This document shows positions 7,655-16,315 of a stretch of DNA of 57,638 nt, piece by piece. Where the stretch lies: NCBI GenBank assembly GCA_934691625.1, contig CAKUTA010000014.1, positions 1-57,638 on the forward strand, written 5' to 3'. Both the position numbers and the translations under genes were made by a program. The first letter of the stretch is position 1; each line of letters opens with the position of its first letter. The DNA is from an uncultured Bacteroidales bacterium. GTDB lineage: Bacteria; Bacteroidota; Bacteroidia; Bacteroidales; UBA932. The notes below the pieces were generated by a model. That model was not told the origin of the DNA. It ran no database searches and saw only the letters and a list, made by a program, of their open reading frames with translations.

Positions 7655-9658
7655 ATGATCAGAAAATCATTGGCAAGGTTCATTGCAGGCATCGCATCTC
7701 TCATCTTGAGCGCGATGCCTGTTCTGGCTCAGAATTTCGAGCCGACAGTAACATGGAAAGTCCGGCAGGGCGATACCGCCAACGGACTCACTGAAATAAT
7801 CTTCGAAGGAAAGATAAAGAGTGGATGGCATACTTATGGCGTGCACCATGATGCCACCCCTACAGAAGTCGAGTTCTCATCACCAGAGGGGTACACGCTT
7901 GAAGGCGAGTTATATGAAATGCTCCCTGCAAGCGACTACCATGGCGACCAGGTTTTCTTCGACAAGATAAAGCTCGGACAGAAAATCCGGATTTCTGCCG
8001 GAGCCGAAAAACTTGAAGGAGTGATAACCTCGTCAAGCTGCCAGGAGGAGAACTGCGGAATGCCGGAGGACTGGGAGTTCTCGCTGAAGCTGCATATTCC
8101 TGATTCAGCAGCCGTTTCTGGTCAGGCTATGACTTCAGATATAGAAGCAGGCAGCCACAGCACGGCGATTTCCGATCCGGCATCAGGTACAGAAGAGTCA
8201 CAGAAAGCAGGCGGCTCCATCTGGGGGCTGATTCTCGAAGCCGTGCTATGGGGCTTCGCGATGCTGCTGACTCCTTGCGTATTTCCTATGGTGCCGATGA
8301 CGATTTCATTCTTCATGAAAGGCTCGTCATCTCCAGCCGCAGGACGTTTCAAGGCATTCATGTACGGGCTGTTCATTGTTCTGCTATACACCGTACCAAT
8401 ATCTGCCATAATCGGCATCACGTACATCTTCGGCGGCGCCACAGTTACAGCTGACATATTCAACTGGCTTGCAACTCATTGGCTTCCGAACATCATCTTC
8501 TTCATTGTATTCATGGTATTCGCGGCGTCTTTCTTCGGGGCCTTCGAGATCACCTTGCCATCGTCATTGGTGAACAAGAGCGACAAGAACTCCGACAAGG
8601 GCGGTCTTGCCGGAATCTTCTTCATGGCTCTGACTCTAGTGCTGGTGTCATTCTCGTGCACCGGCCCTATCGTCGGCTCTGTCCTCATAAAATCGACCCA
8701 GGGAGAGTTCTGGACACCGATGGTGACAATGCTGGCATTCTCTGTTGCATTCGCATTGCCGTTCACTATTTTTGCAATGTTCCCGTCCCTGCTTAAAAAG
8801 CTCAAGAGCGGCAGTTGGCTGAATTCGGTGAAGGTAGTGCTTGGTTTCATAGAAGTCGCGCTAGGCTTCAAGTTCCTTAGCGTAGCGGACCAGACGTACC
8901 ACTGGGGACTGTTGGACAGGGAAATCTACCTTGCCATCTGGATTGTAGTATTCACCCTCCTCGGGCTATACCTGCTCGGAAAGATTCGTTTCGAGGCCGA
9001 CAGCGAGGTCAAGCATATCGGTGTCTTCCGTCTCGCCCTGGTAATCATTGACTTTACATTCGTGGCATACCTCATTCCAGGAATGTTCGGAGCTCCACTG
9101 AAAGCTCTCGCGGGGTATCTGCCCCCTATCGAGACCCAGGATTTTGTAGTATTGAACACCAGGAACGGGTCAATGCCTTCATCCGCACCTGTTTCCCAGA
9201 TCAATGCCAATGAATACGGACTGGAGATGCCGCTTGGGCTATCAGGCTATTTCACTCTTGATGAGGGACTTGCCGCGGCCAAAGTTGCAGGGAAGCCTGT
9301 ATTTGTGGACATCACAGGGCACGGCTGTGTAAACTGCCGGGAAATGGAGCAGCGCGTCTGGAGCGCCCCAGAAGTGCTGAACATCCTGCGGAATGACTAC
9401 ATCATTGTCGCTCTATACACTGACGACAAGACGAAGATGCCTGAATCGCAATGGGTGACAGCCGAGAACGGCAAGGTGCTGAAGGACATGGGCCGCATCA
9501 ATTCATATTTTGTCCGTAACCGCTTCGGTGTAAATGCCCAGCCGAACTATGTACTCCTCGCCCCTGATGGAGAGCAGCTTATGCCTATCCGCGGATACAA
9601 TCTGGACGTAGATGGATTCGTCTCATTCCTCCGCAGCGGCCTGGAAAAAATGAAATGA
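7655..9658 (+). CDS. DsbD-family thiol:disulfide reductase
   Basis: The 667-residue protein carries reducing power from cytoplasmic thioredoxin across the inner membrane to envelope proteins. A signal peptide (MIRKSLARFIAGIASLILSA) is followed by an N-terminal immunoglobulin-like domain with Cys129 and Cys134, a membrane core of about eight spans with paired Cys208 (LTPCVFPMVP) and Cys335 (FSCTGPIVG), and a C-terminal thioredoxin domain with Cys558-Val-Asn-Cys561. All three redox pairs are present, so it should be active. Start ATG 7655 is chosen over 7610 because the signal peptide begins there. It follows rny, with a complex repeat region downstream. Confidence 0.93.
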   Translation: MIRKSLARFIAGIASLILSAMPVLAQNFEPTVTWKVRQGDTANGLTEIIFEGKIKSGWHTYGVHHDATPTEVEFSSPEGYTLEGELYEMLPASDYHGDQVFFDKIKLGQKIRISAGAEKLEGVITSSSCQEENCGMPEDWEFSLKLHIPDSAAVSGQAMTSDIEAGSHSTAISDPASGTEESQKAGGSIWGLILEAVLWGFAMLLTPCVFPMVPMTISFFMKGSSSPAAGRFKAFMYGLFIVLLYTVPISAIIGITYIFGGATVTADIFNWLATHWLPNIIFFIVFMVFAASFFGAFEITLPSSLVNKSDKNSDKGGLAGIFFMALTLVLVSFSCTGPIVGSVLIKSTQGEFWTPMVTMLAFSVAFALPFTIFAMFPSLLKKLKSGSWLNSVKVVLGFIEVALGFKFLSVADQTYHWGLLDREIYLAIWIVVFTLLGLYLLGKIRFEADSEVKHIGVFRLALVIIDFTFVAYLIPGMFGAPLKALAGYLPPIETQDFVVLNTRNGSMPSSAPVSQINANEYGLEMPLGLSGYFTLDEGLAAAKVAGKPVFVDITGHGCVNCREMEQRVWSAPEVLNILRNDYIIVALYTDDKTKMPESQWVTAENGKVLKDMGRINSYFVRNRFGVNAQPNYVLLAPDGEQLMPIRGYNLDVDGFVSFLRSGLEKMK

Positions 9659-9673
9659 TCGACATCTGGTGGA

Positions 9674-9939
9674 GCATGGTGGTATTTTTCTGCCCCATGC
9701 TTCCATGACGGAAAAATATGAAGCAATCGACCCTCCGGGATGGGGTTTTCGCTGATACAAACCACGTATTTGATTACTAATTAGGTAGTTATTACCACTT
9801 AGCCAGTTTTATTAAGATGCCAAGAACCCTATTTTTTCATGGGGCTTGGCATCTTTATTTTACACCAAGCTACTGATATTAAGGCAGATACACGATTGCA
9901 CTCAAGCCCGGAGGGTCAGGCAGCCTGAAACCACCATGC
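9674..9939. repeat. Nested inverted-repeat region between convergent genes
   Basis: This gene-free stretch (9659-10033) is made of inverted repeats around one axis. The outer arms 9674-9694 and 9919-9939 match in about 16-17 of 21 positions, with a perfect GCATGGTGG core. Immediately inside the right arm, CCCGGAGGGTC (9907-9917) pairs perfectly with GACCCTCCGGG (9729-9739). The left arm has an extra 34 bases that form their own hairpin (TGCTTC/GAAGCA with TTCC/GGAA inside). The centre holds the 9814-9855 hairpin. It could be a structured RNA, a palindromic or miniature mobile element, or a decayed insertion. No protein gene is supported here. Confidence 0.6.
9814..9862. terminator. Bidirectional terminator hairpin
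   Basis: AAGATGCCAAG (9814-9824) pairs perfectly with CTTGGCATCTT (9845-9855); inner CCC/GGG pairs extend it. TATTTTA follows on the plus strand. It lies between the DsbD-like gene and the convergent 5'-nucleotidase gene and could end both. Confidence 0.75.
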
Positions 9940-10033
9940 ACACGCGAGGAGGAATGAAGCCACGTAAAATTGCCAAGGGACAATAGCCATAAACAAACGC
10001 CAGGAATAAGAGCCGGACAGCCGCCTCAGCGTG

Positions 10034-11782
10034 TCATTTCCCGAAAAGCAGCTCCATGTCTGAAGATATGGCAGCGCGGGCTGACGCAGGAACGAATTCC
10101 CAGTGCCCGATGCGGGCCACATCGCCAAACTCGGAAGCATGAATAGTGCCTTGGCTCTGGAGATAGTCATAAAGAATGTTCCGCATATCTCCATAACGTG
10201 CAACAATCCGCTCCTCCATATTGCCAGTATCTATGCCGGCTCCATTTGGAAGCAGACCACCGCCTCCAGCCGCACGATATGAGGTCATTGCAACATTGTA
10301 CCAGGCATCTGAAACAAACGGAGTGCCGTCAGACATTGAGATGACATTGACCCTCCGGCCGTATGGCATGGTGACATCCACGGTATAGACCAGCCCGGCA
10401 GCCGAGTCAAAATTGTATTGGCGATTCACGAAATGCCAGTTCTTCTGCCCGGTACGCAGGTCCTCCCCTTTCTCTATTTTCAGGACATGACCACCTGGCC
10501 TATAAGTCTGGATCCATGCATCATAAGAATACTCCAGATATCTGCGTATCTCATCGCCGGTCATTCTGACCACATAAAGCTGATTATCATAAGGATATAT
10601 AGAAAACAAGTCATTATAGACCAATGCTCCAGCCCGAACTGCGCTGTTGAATGCCAGCGGGGCAGCAAATGAAATCCTGGCGCTGTCCACTGAAAGGGAC
10701 AATGTATGTATAAGATTCATATAAGGACACATGCCGGAATAAGAATCGCGGGTCAGCAGGTCCGTATCCAGAGCACCTGCTTTTCTGAGCGTAAATGCCT
10801 TCACCTTCTCGAAATCAGGATGGAAAAAGGCTTCCATGGCGGAATCTGCCCTTTCAGCATTGACCTTGATCAGATCGGCACTGACAGACTTGAAAACGAC
10901 CTTGCCTCCTTTCAGCGAAATCCTGACGCGCCCATGGCCTATATTGCGTGCATGGCTTCCGGAGTTGATGAGACAGATGCGGTCCTGCTGCACTACAAGG
11001 TCTGAATGATCATGCGAGCAGATTAGGAAATCCACACCACTGAGCGTTTTCAGAAGATCACGTCCCTGACTCTCATAAATAGAGCCATCACCGCGTCCGC
11101 TTCCGGAATGAACAGCCACGATCACCACCTGCGGATGCTCCTTTGCCATCACCCGGTCCACATCCTCCTGTACCAGAGGGATAAGCGACCTGAACTCGAT
11201 GCCCCGCCACAGATGATCATCCAGCCAAGCACGGATATTCGGGTTCGTGTATCCGAGTATGGCAATCTTCATCCCATGGCGCTTCAATATTTTCACACCA
11301 GGGAAATAGGTCCTGCCGTCGGTGCGGAACGCATTTCCGGCAAGGAACGGTATTCCGTTCTCTTTCAATTCTTCCGCCACCCTGTCGTAAACAGCATGCC
11401 CTGTCTCTATATCATGATTGCCTACACATACGGCATCATATCCCATGTAGGCTGCGAGCCTTGGATACAGATGCGCAGAAGACGTATCAACATAATTGTA
11501 ATAATATGCGGCATTATCTCCCTGAAGGCAGTCCCCGGCATCTACCAGAATGACATTGTCCTCCCCAAGTGAATCCCTGTAAGCTTCCACATAGCTGTTG
11601 ACAGCCATCAGCGAGTTCTTCAAACCGCCTCCGGCATAAGTAGAATCGAACCATGAGCCATGCACATCATTGGTAGTCAGCAGGTCAAACTGAAAATCAC
11701 CGCTAGGCCCTCTTCCGCAGGACGCAAGCAATGCAGCCACTGCAGCAGCGGCTGAAAGTCTGAAAAATAATCGCATCATCAT
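10034..11782 (-). CDS. 5'-nucleotidase / 2',3'-cyclic phosphodiesterase lipoprotein
   Basis: The 582-residue protein belongs to the UshA/CpdB family of two-metal phosphatases that release nucleosides from nucleotides outside the cytoplasm. The signal peptide ends in the lipobox LLASC, so it is a lipoprotein. Metal-site motifs appear in order: TTNDVHGSW, DAGDCLQGD, VGNHDIETG, AVHSGSG and CSHDHSD. The substrate-binding C-terminal domain (PLAFNSAVRAG to YRAAGGGGLLPNG) follows from about residue 350. Start is one of three consecutive ATG codons (11782, 11779, 11776); an upstream start at 11818 would bury the signal peptide. It is downstream of the outer-membrane protein gene. Confidence 0.93.
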   Translation of the reverse strand: MMMRLFFRLSAAAAVAALLASCGRGPSGDFQFDLLTTNDVHGSWFDSTYAGGGLKNSLMAVNSYVEAYRDSLGEDNVILVDAGDCLQGDNAAYYYNYVDTSSAHLYPRLAAYMGYDAVCVGNHDIETGHAVYDRVAEELKENGIPFLAGNAFRTDGRTYFPGVKILKRHGMKIAILGYTNPNIRAWLDDHLWRGIEFRSLIPLVQEDVDRVMAKEHPQVVIVAVHSGSGRGDGSIYESQGRDLLKTLSGVDFLICSHDHSDLVVQQDRICLINSGSHARNIGHGRVRISLKGGKVVFKSVSADLIKVNAERADSAMEAFFHPDFEKVKAFTLRKAGALDTDLLTRDSYSGMCPYMNLIHTLSLSVDSARISFAAPLAFNSAVRAGALVYNDLFSIYPYDNQLYVVRMTGDEIRRYLEYSYDAWIQTYRPGGHVLKIEKGEDLRTGQKNWHFVNRQYNFDSAAGLVYTVDVTMPYGRRVNVISMSDGTPFVSDAWYNVAMTSYRAAGGGGLLPNGAGIDTGNMEERIVARYGDMRNILYDYLQSQGTIHASEFGDVARIGHWEFVPASARAAISSDMELLFGK

Positions 11783-11916
11783 GTATAAAAATCTTAAGCC
11801 AACTCTGATTATCAGCAAGTTACATTTTTCAAAGTCAGCACTTATGACATTTGGGATTCATAAAGCATTGATAATCAATCGCAGCACCACACGTAAGCAT
11901 ACTGAGCTGCCAGAAA

Positions 11917-13218
11917 TCAGATACCGAAAAACGGATCCTGCATCACGCTGCTACGGCGCCGGCGTTCACGCCTCATTCCCGAGACACGCCCGGCCCCAGC
12001 CCGCTCCGAAGACGGGTTAAGCAGCTTGTCCAGGCTGAATATCAGAGACAGCTTCTGCTGCATGCCCTCATAACGGAAACCGTCAGGGAAATGCGCTGTA
12101 ATCGCCAGCCTCAAATCCAGAAAATCAGCGATATGCGGCTGATAATATACTTCCAGCCTGTCATAGAAATGCCATCCTCCGTCATGCACAGGGACGACCC
12201 TGTAGAACGGGCATCCGGCATACAGGCTGTTGCCATACTTATAGCCGCCATCATCCAGATTGTTGTAGAACGGCATCAGATCCTGGCCGTAATAGAGCCT
12301 GTTCTCCAGCCCCACATTCCAGTTACGCACATTGAACGTCAGCTCCGCACCTCCCGAATTGCTATTTCCGTTCTTGAATCGCCTGTCCTGCTGCAGAGAC
12401 TGGTACCAGCCCAATGATGCCGATATGTCCTGCCAGCTGCAACATTGCCCGAAGCTGAAGCGCACAAACGGCTGCAACAGGCAGTCATCCACCACACCTG
12501 CATATTCCTCGGTATTTGCATAATGATGATACTTGAACGCAAGACCAGCAGAAAACAGGTCGCAGAACTGATACCTTCCATATCCGAAAGCATTGAACTG
12601 CTCTCTCCTGTACGAGCCTGACATTCCATCCCAGTCAAACGCAATCTCCATGTAAGTCCGTGGACCGCAAGCCTTTATCAGCGCTCCCTCGAGGTTATTG
12701 TCATAGAAGCGCAGCGAGTCAGAGAAGAAAGCCTGCGAGTACTCCCCCTCAGAAAATGAGCGCGGGAACATGCCGGCATAGCCCTTCACATTCCATGCCC
12801 CCAGCCTGGCATCAATGCCGTAGTACATTGTCATCTCCCTGAAAAGCCTAGTATTTTCCAGCCCACGGTCATGCTCCGGACTTGCGGCTACCGCAGACGG
12901 GTGGCGTCCGAAATCCCTCATTATATCAATGCCAAGCATGACCTTGTGCCGCACATTGCCGCTCTGCCTGACCTGCAGGCCGATGGATGGGGTAAGACGT
13001 GCCCCGTAGATAGTCATCGAGCCAGTGAAGCGGTCGCCCCCGGCAGAAAATTCACGATTGTCGAAATGATAGTTGAAATTGGCATCATACAGGAACTTCA
13101 CCCTTGGCTCCTGCTGTGCCTGCTGTCCGCCGAAGCCCCACGAAAAGAAACTCTGCGCATCTGCACATGTTCCTCCGATAACAGCGAGCACTGCCGCCGC
13201 ATATAGCTTAAGTCTCAT
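11917..13218 (-). CDS. Putative outer-membrane beta-barrel protein
   Basis: The 433-residue product has a signal peptide (MRLKLYAAAVLAVIGGTCADAQ) and then alternating aromatic and polar strands typical of beta-barrels (FLYDANFNYHFDN, MTIYGARLTPSIGLQV, RTYMEIAFDWDG). It ends with a strand KLSLIFSLDKLL. A very basic tail follows (MRRERRRRSS...DPFFGI), which is unusual after the last barrel strand and may sit in the periplasm. I do not recognise a named family, although this type of hypothetical barrel is common in Bacteroidales. A -7 element lies at 13241-13248. Confidence 0.75.
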   Translation of the reverse strand: MRLKLYAAAVLAVIGGTCADAQSFFSWGFGGQQAQQEPRVKFLYDANFNYHFDNREFSAGGDRFTGSMTIYGARLTPSIGLQVRQSGNVRHKVMLGIDIMRDFGRHPSAVAASPEHDRGLENTRLFREMTMYYGIDARLGAWNVKGYAGMFPRSFSEGEYSQAFFSDSLRFYDNNLEGALIKACGPRTYMEIAFDWDGMSGSYRREQFNAFGYGRYQFCDLFSAGLAFKYHHYANTEEYAGVVDDCLLQPFVRFSFGQCCSWQDISASLGWYQSLQQDRRFKNGNSNSGGAELTFNVRNWNVGLENRLYYGQDLMPFYNNLDDGGYKYGNSLYAGCPFYRVVPVHDGGWHFYDRLEVYYQPHIADFLDLRLAITAHFPDGFRYEGMQQKLSLIFSLDKLLNPSSERAGAGRVSGMRRERRRRSSVMQDPFFGI

Positions 13219-13240
13219 AAATTATTCATTATTGGAAATA

Positions 13241-13248
13241 CAAAGTTA
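13241..13248 (-). promoter_or_regulatory. -7 element for the barrel protein gene
   Basis: Minus-strand TAACTTTG matches TAnnTTTG. The predicted start is about 20 bases upstream of the ATG at 13218. No TTG is found at the usual 20-base distance. Confidence 0.45.
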
Positions 13249-13300
13249 GCCATAAATTCATTATCTTCGTAAAACATTCAAACAGCTTCTCACTACAGAC

Positions 13301-14167
13301 ATGCTAAAACTTCAGACTCCGGTGGAGATTCCGGAAAGCGGGATAAAGATAAGCTTCAGCGACAGCATCATGCTTCTCGGCAGCTGCTTCGCCGACAACA
13401 TCGGCACCATAATGAAGAATATGGGTTTCAATGCGTGCGTAAACCCTTTCGGCACATTGTATAATCCCGTATCCGTATGCAACTCCATACGGAGGCTGGA
13501 TTCCGCAATACCGTTCAGCGAGGACGAGTGCGTGCAAATGGGGGCAGGCTCGCAGCTCATCTGCTCATTCAGCCACCACACAGCAGCGGCTAGAGCGACC
13601 GCAGAGGAATTTCTGGACAATGCCAATGCCTCTCTGGCGGAGTCTGCTGAATTTTTCAGGAAGTCCACGGTCATCATCATCACTCTCGGCACAGCATGGA
13701 CATTCAAATACAATGCGACAGGCGAAATCGTGTCCAACTGCCTCAAGCGTGACGCTAGGGAGTTCACCAGGGAACGGCTTCCTCTGAAGACCTGCACCCT
13801 GCTGCTCAACTCTCTGGCAGACAGATATCCCGACAAGCGTTTCATATTTACAGTCAGCCCGATACGGCACATGAAGGATGGGGCACACGGGAACCAGCTC
13901 AGCAAGAGCACCCTGCTGCTGGCTGAAGACAACGTCGTCAATGGGCATCCCGGACAATGTCTGTATTTTCCGGCGTATGAGCTCATGATGGACGAGCTGC
14001 GCGACTACCGCTTCTATGCTGAAGACATGGTGCACCCGTCGGCACAGGCCGTAAACTATATATGGGAACGGTTCTGCAGCACCGTATTGCCTGAAAGCGA
14101 ACTGAAGACACTGGAAAACAATAGAAAGGCATTTCTGCAGTCGCTGCACAGGCCGATCACAAGATAA
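13301..14167 (+). CDS. GSCFA-domain protein (SGNH-hydrolase-like)
   Basis: The 288-residue protein shows the GSCFA family signature LLGSCFADNIG near residue 27, with the downstream motif DMVHPSAQAVNYIW near residue 245. GSCFA proteins resemble SGNH/GDSL esterases: the Ser of GSCFA and the Asp-His of DMVH would be the catalytic triad. Substrates are not established; the family is common in Bacteroidetes. There is no signal peptide, so it should be cytoplasmic. It is ten bases upstream of the membrane AraC gene and likely co-transcribed. Confidence 0.9.
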   Translation: MLKLQTPVEIPESGIKISFSDSIMLLGSCFADNIGTIMKNMGFNACVNPFGTLYNPVSVCNSIRRLDSAIPFSEDECVQMGAGSQLICSFSHHTAAARATAEEFLDNANASLAESAEFFRKSTVIIITLGTAWTFKYNATGEIVSNCLKRDAREFTRERLPLKTCTLLLNSLADRYPDKRFIFTVSPIRHMKDGAHGNQLSKSTLLLAEDNVVNGHPGQCLYFPAYELMMDELRDYRFYAEDMVHPSAQAVNYIWERFCSTVLPESELKTLENNRKAFLQSLHRPITR

Positions 14168-14177
14168 AAGACAAGCT

Positions 14178-15257
14178 ATGGAAAAGATATATTGCGACCT
14201 TATGCTTTTTGCGACAGGAGTTATTGCCATCCTGGCTGTGGTGCTTCTTAACATGACCATCCCTGACAAGCCTGAGTTCCACAAGCTGAAGAAGGCCAGG
14301 CTGACATTGGCATACTCATTCATCATACTCTCGCTGCTGAATTTCACCAGCTACCTCACAGGATATGAGCAGCAGCTTGACAGGATGAACACCGTCATAG
14401 TAGCAGCATATCAGGCATTGCTTCTCACAGGAACCCTTCTGATATTCATCAGACCGGATGTCGTGACCAGAAAATGGGTCACACTCCAGCTATGCATAAT
14501 AACAGCCATCTCGCTGCTGCTGTATTGCTCAATGTACCTGACGCCGGGCATCTATACGTGGTTTTTCCGTACCGCAGCCGCGCTCCTGGTTCTCCAGCTT
14601 CTTCTGTACAGCGCCATCTTCTTCCGTTCGCTGGCGAAGACACTCGAAGACACAAACAGCTACTATGCAGACGATTATACGCCAAGACTCAGCTGGATAA
14701 AATGGGGATTCATACTGATGCTGGCAATCGGGGCCATGGCTCTATGCACATTGTTCACCGGCCCATGGTTCTACATGATATTTATCCCGACATACCTGAT
14801 ATGCTATGCTTTCGTAGCAGTATGCATGCTGCGCTACCTGAAGAACACGGCATTCATTCTACCGGCGATAAGCTCAGCTCCGGTAAAGGTTCCGGAGCAG
14901 GAGCGGATTCCTGACGGCAAGTTCAACGAGCTCCGGGCAAGGCTCGAAGAGTGGGTCAATGCGAAAAAGTATCGGGAGAAGGATGTGCCGTTCAGCGATA
15001 TACTGAAAGAACTGAATACGGATGTCACTACAATGCGGCTGTTCATGAAGCGTGAGATGGGAATGGATTTCAGGCCATGGCGCAACAGGCTCCGACTTCA
15101 GGAGGCATGCACATTGTTCAAGAAACATCCCGAAATGAAGTCTGAACAGGTAAGCGAAATGGTCGGGTACAATGACAGCAGCAATTTCCACAAGGATTTC
15201 AAGCGTTTTACAGGCATGTCCGCAAGCCAATACAGGAAGCTGCCTTTGAATAGCTAG
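14178..15257 (+). CDS. Membrane-anchored AraC-family regulator
   Basis: The 359-residue protein starts with six or seven hydrophobic spans (residues about 8-225) and ends with an AraC double helix-turn-helix (about 255-355). The C-terminal half includes FSDILKELNTDVTTMRLFMK and the family signature VSEMVGYNDSSNFHKDFKRFTG. This membrane-sensor plus AraC layout is frequent in Bacteroidetes and suggests that an envelope or membrane signal reaches DNA in one polypeptide. Ligand and target are unknown. The DNA-binding half closely resembles the small regulator at 18887. Confidence 0.88.
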   Translation: MEKIYCDLMLFATGVIAILAVVLLNMTIPDKPEFHKLKKARLTLAYSFIILSLLNFTSYLTGYEQQLDRMNTVIVAAYQALLLTGTLLIFIRPDVVTRKWVTLQLCIITAISLLLYCSMYLTPGIYTWFFRTAAALLVLQLLLYSAIFFRSLAKTLEDTNSYYADDYTPRLSWIKWGFILMLAIGAMALCTLFTGPWFYMIFIPTYLICYAFVAVCMLRYLKNTAFILPAISSAPVKVPEQERIPDGKFNELRARLEEWVNAKKYREKDVPFSDILKELNTDVTTMRLFMKREMGMDFRPWRNRLRLQEACTLFKKHPEMKSEQVSEMVGYNDSSNFHKDFKRFTGMSASQYRKLPLNS

Positions 15258-15326
15258 GCAGCTTCCTAGAGTCCTAGACGGTATATTGAAAAAGAAGGAG
15301 GCATTACAGCCACCTCAAGAATACGG

Positions 15327-15830
15327 CTATAGCAGATCCAGCTCAATCATATCGCGGAAAGTGCCATAAGACAGCCCCAAAGAGCTTAATGTCTCCAGAT
15401 GAAAGGTCTCATCGTTAATGCGGATTGTCATCTTGTCCATGGTAAGCTCCGAATACTGAATCAGCTGAGTGAATGTTTCCGAAGAACCAGGGTTCCGGAT
15501 AATGGCTTCTATTGTTCCTGACACGCCATCAGCCGCTGGCTGAAGAGTATAACTGTTCTTTAGCCCCACAAAGTCGCCAGGGTTGATCTTAGATGCCGCA
15601 CCAGGCTTTTGCTCCTTAATCACATTATAGTATTCCTCATTGACAATCATGCCGTTAACAAATACGCCATCTCTAATGGAGAATACCTGGTAGCAGCCGG
15701 ACTGGGTATCCATGTAGCACCACTCTTTTTCAGGTGTGATCTTGTTTTCAGGATCAGAATCCTTCTTGCATGACGTCCCTGACAGGAACATGGCAGACAG
15801 CACCGCCATTACAGTGAAAATCTTTTTCAT
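15327..15830 (-). CDS. Hypothetical lipoprotein
   Basis: The 167-residue product has a lipoprotein signal (MKKIFTVMAVLSAMFLSGTSC; Cys21 is the probable lipid site) followed by a KKDSDPENK linker. The rest looks like a small beta-rich domain similar in style to lipocalin-like or DUF-type Bacteroidetes lipoproteins (GVFVNGMIVNEEYYNVI, SYTLQPAADGVSGTIEAI). I do not recognise a named family. It stands alone on the minus strand, convergent with the AraC gene. Confidence 0.75.
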   Translation of the reverse strand: MKKIFTVMAVLSAMFLSGTSCKKDSDPENKITPEKEWCYMDTQSGCYQVFSIRDGVFVNGMIVNEEYYNVIKEQKPGAASKINPGDFVGLKNSYTLQPAADGVSGTIEAIIRNPGSSETFTQLIQYSELTMDKMTIRINDETFHLETLSSLGLSYGTFRDMIELDLL

Positions 15831-15943
15831 GATATTATCAGTTTTTTATTGGGTATGCAGCCTCCGTAAACGATGCGAATATAGAGCTTGCAATGCAACA
15901 AAAAACTATTTTCAATGAAATACCATGAAAAACTTTGAATCTG

Positions 15944-16312
15944 TCAACATTTTGCCAGCCAGTATCCTGAGAATACAGCGGCAAGCCCAAGGACAATGCT
16001 CAAGCCGACATAGAATGCGAATGTCAGCCAGTTTCCGGACTGGAGCAGTACAAGACCCTCATTGGCAAAAGTCGAGAAAGTAGTGAAACCGCCGCATAGT
16101 CCTGTCGTGAGCAGCAGACAATAATGGCTTGCGGTAGATGAATATCTGGAGAAAAATCCGTAGAGCAATCCTATCAGCAGGCAGCCCACGACATTGACAA
16201 TGAATGTCTGCAACGGGAAACCGCTGACAGGACGGACCAGAATCGAGACAATGTAGCGCAATGCTCCGCCGGCAAAACTGCCGAGTCCGACAATCAATAT
16301 TGATTTCAGCAC
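15944..16312 (-). CDS. crcB: Fluoride exporter CrcB/FluC
   Basis: CrcB (Fluc) forms a dual-topology dimeric channel that lets fluoride leave the cell. The 122-residue protein has four spans and the conserved motifs GSFAGGALRYI at the N-terminus, GLLYGFFSRY in the middle and GLCGGFTTFSTFANE, whose FTTFSTF carries the ion-lining polar track. Length is typical. It begins three bases after ffh on the same strand, so it is likely co-transcribed with it. No fluoride riboswitch precedes it, as expected for an internal gene. Confidence 0.93.
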   Translation of the reverse strand: MLKSILIVGLGSFAGGALRYIVSILVRPVSGFPLQTFIVNVVGCLLIGLLYGFFSRYSSTASHYCLLLTTGLCGGFTTFSTFANEGLVLLQSGNWLTFAFYVGLSIVLGLAAVFSGYWLAKC

Positions 16313-16315
16313 AGG

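Noticed and set aside
9916..10206. Open frame of 96 codons at the end of the 5'-nucleotidase gene
   Set aside because: Mostly overlaps the real gene in another frame and then runs into the inverted-repeat region; no start signal or family.
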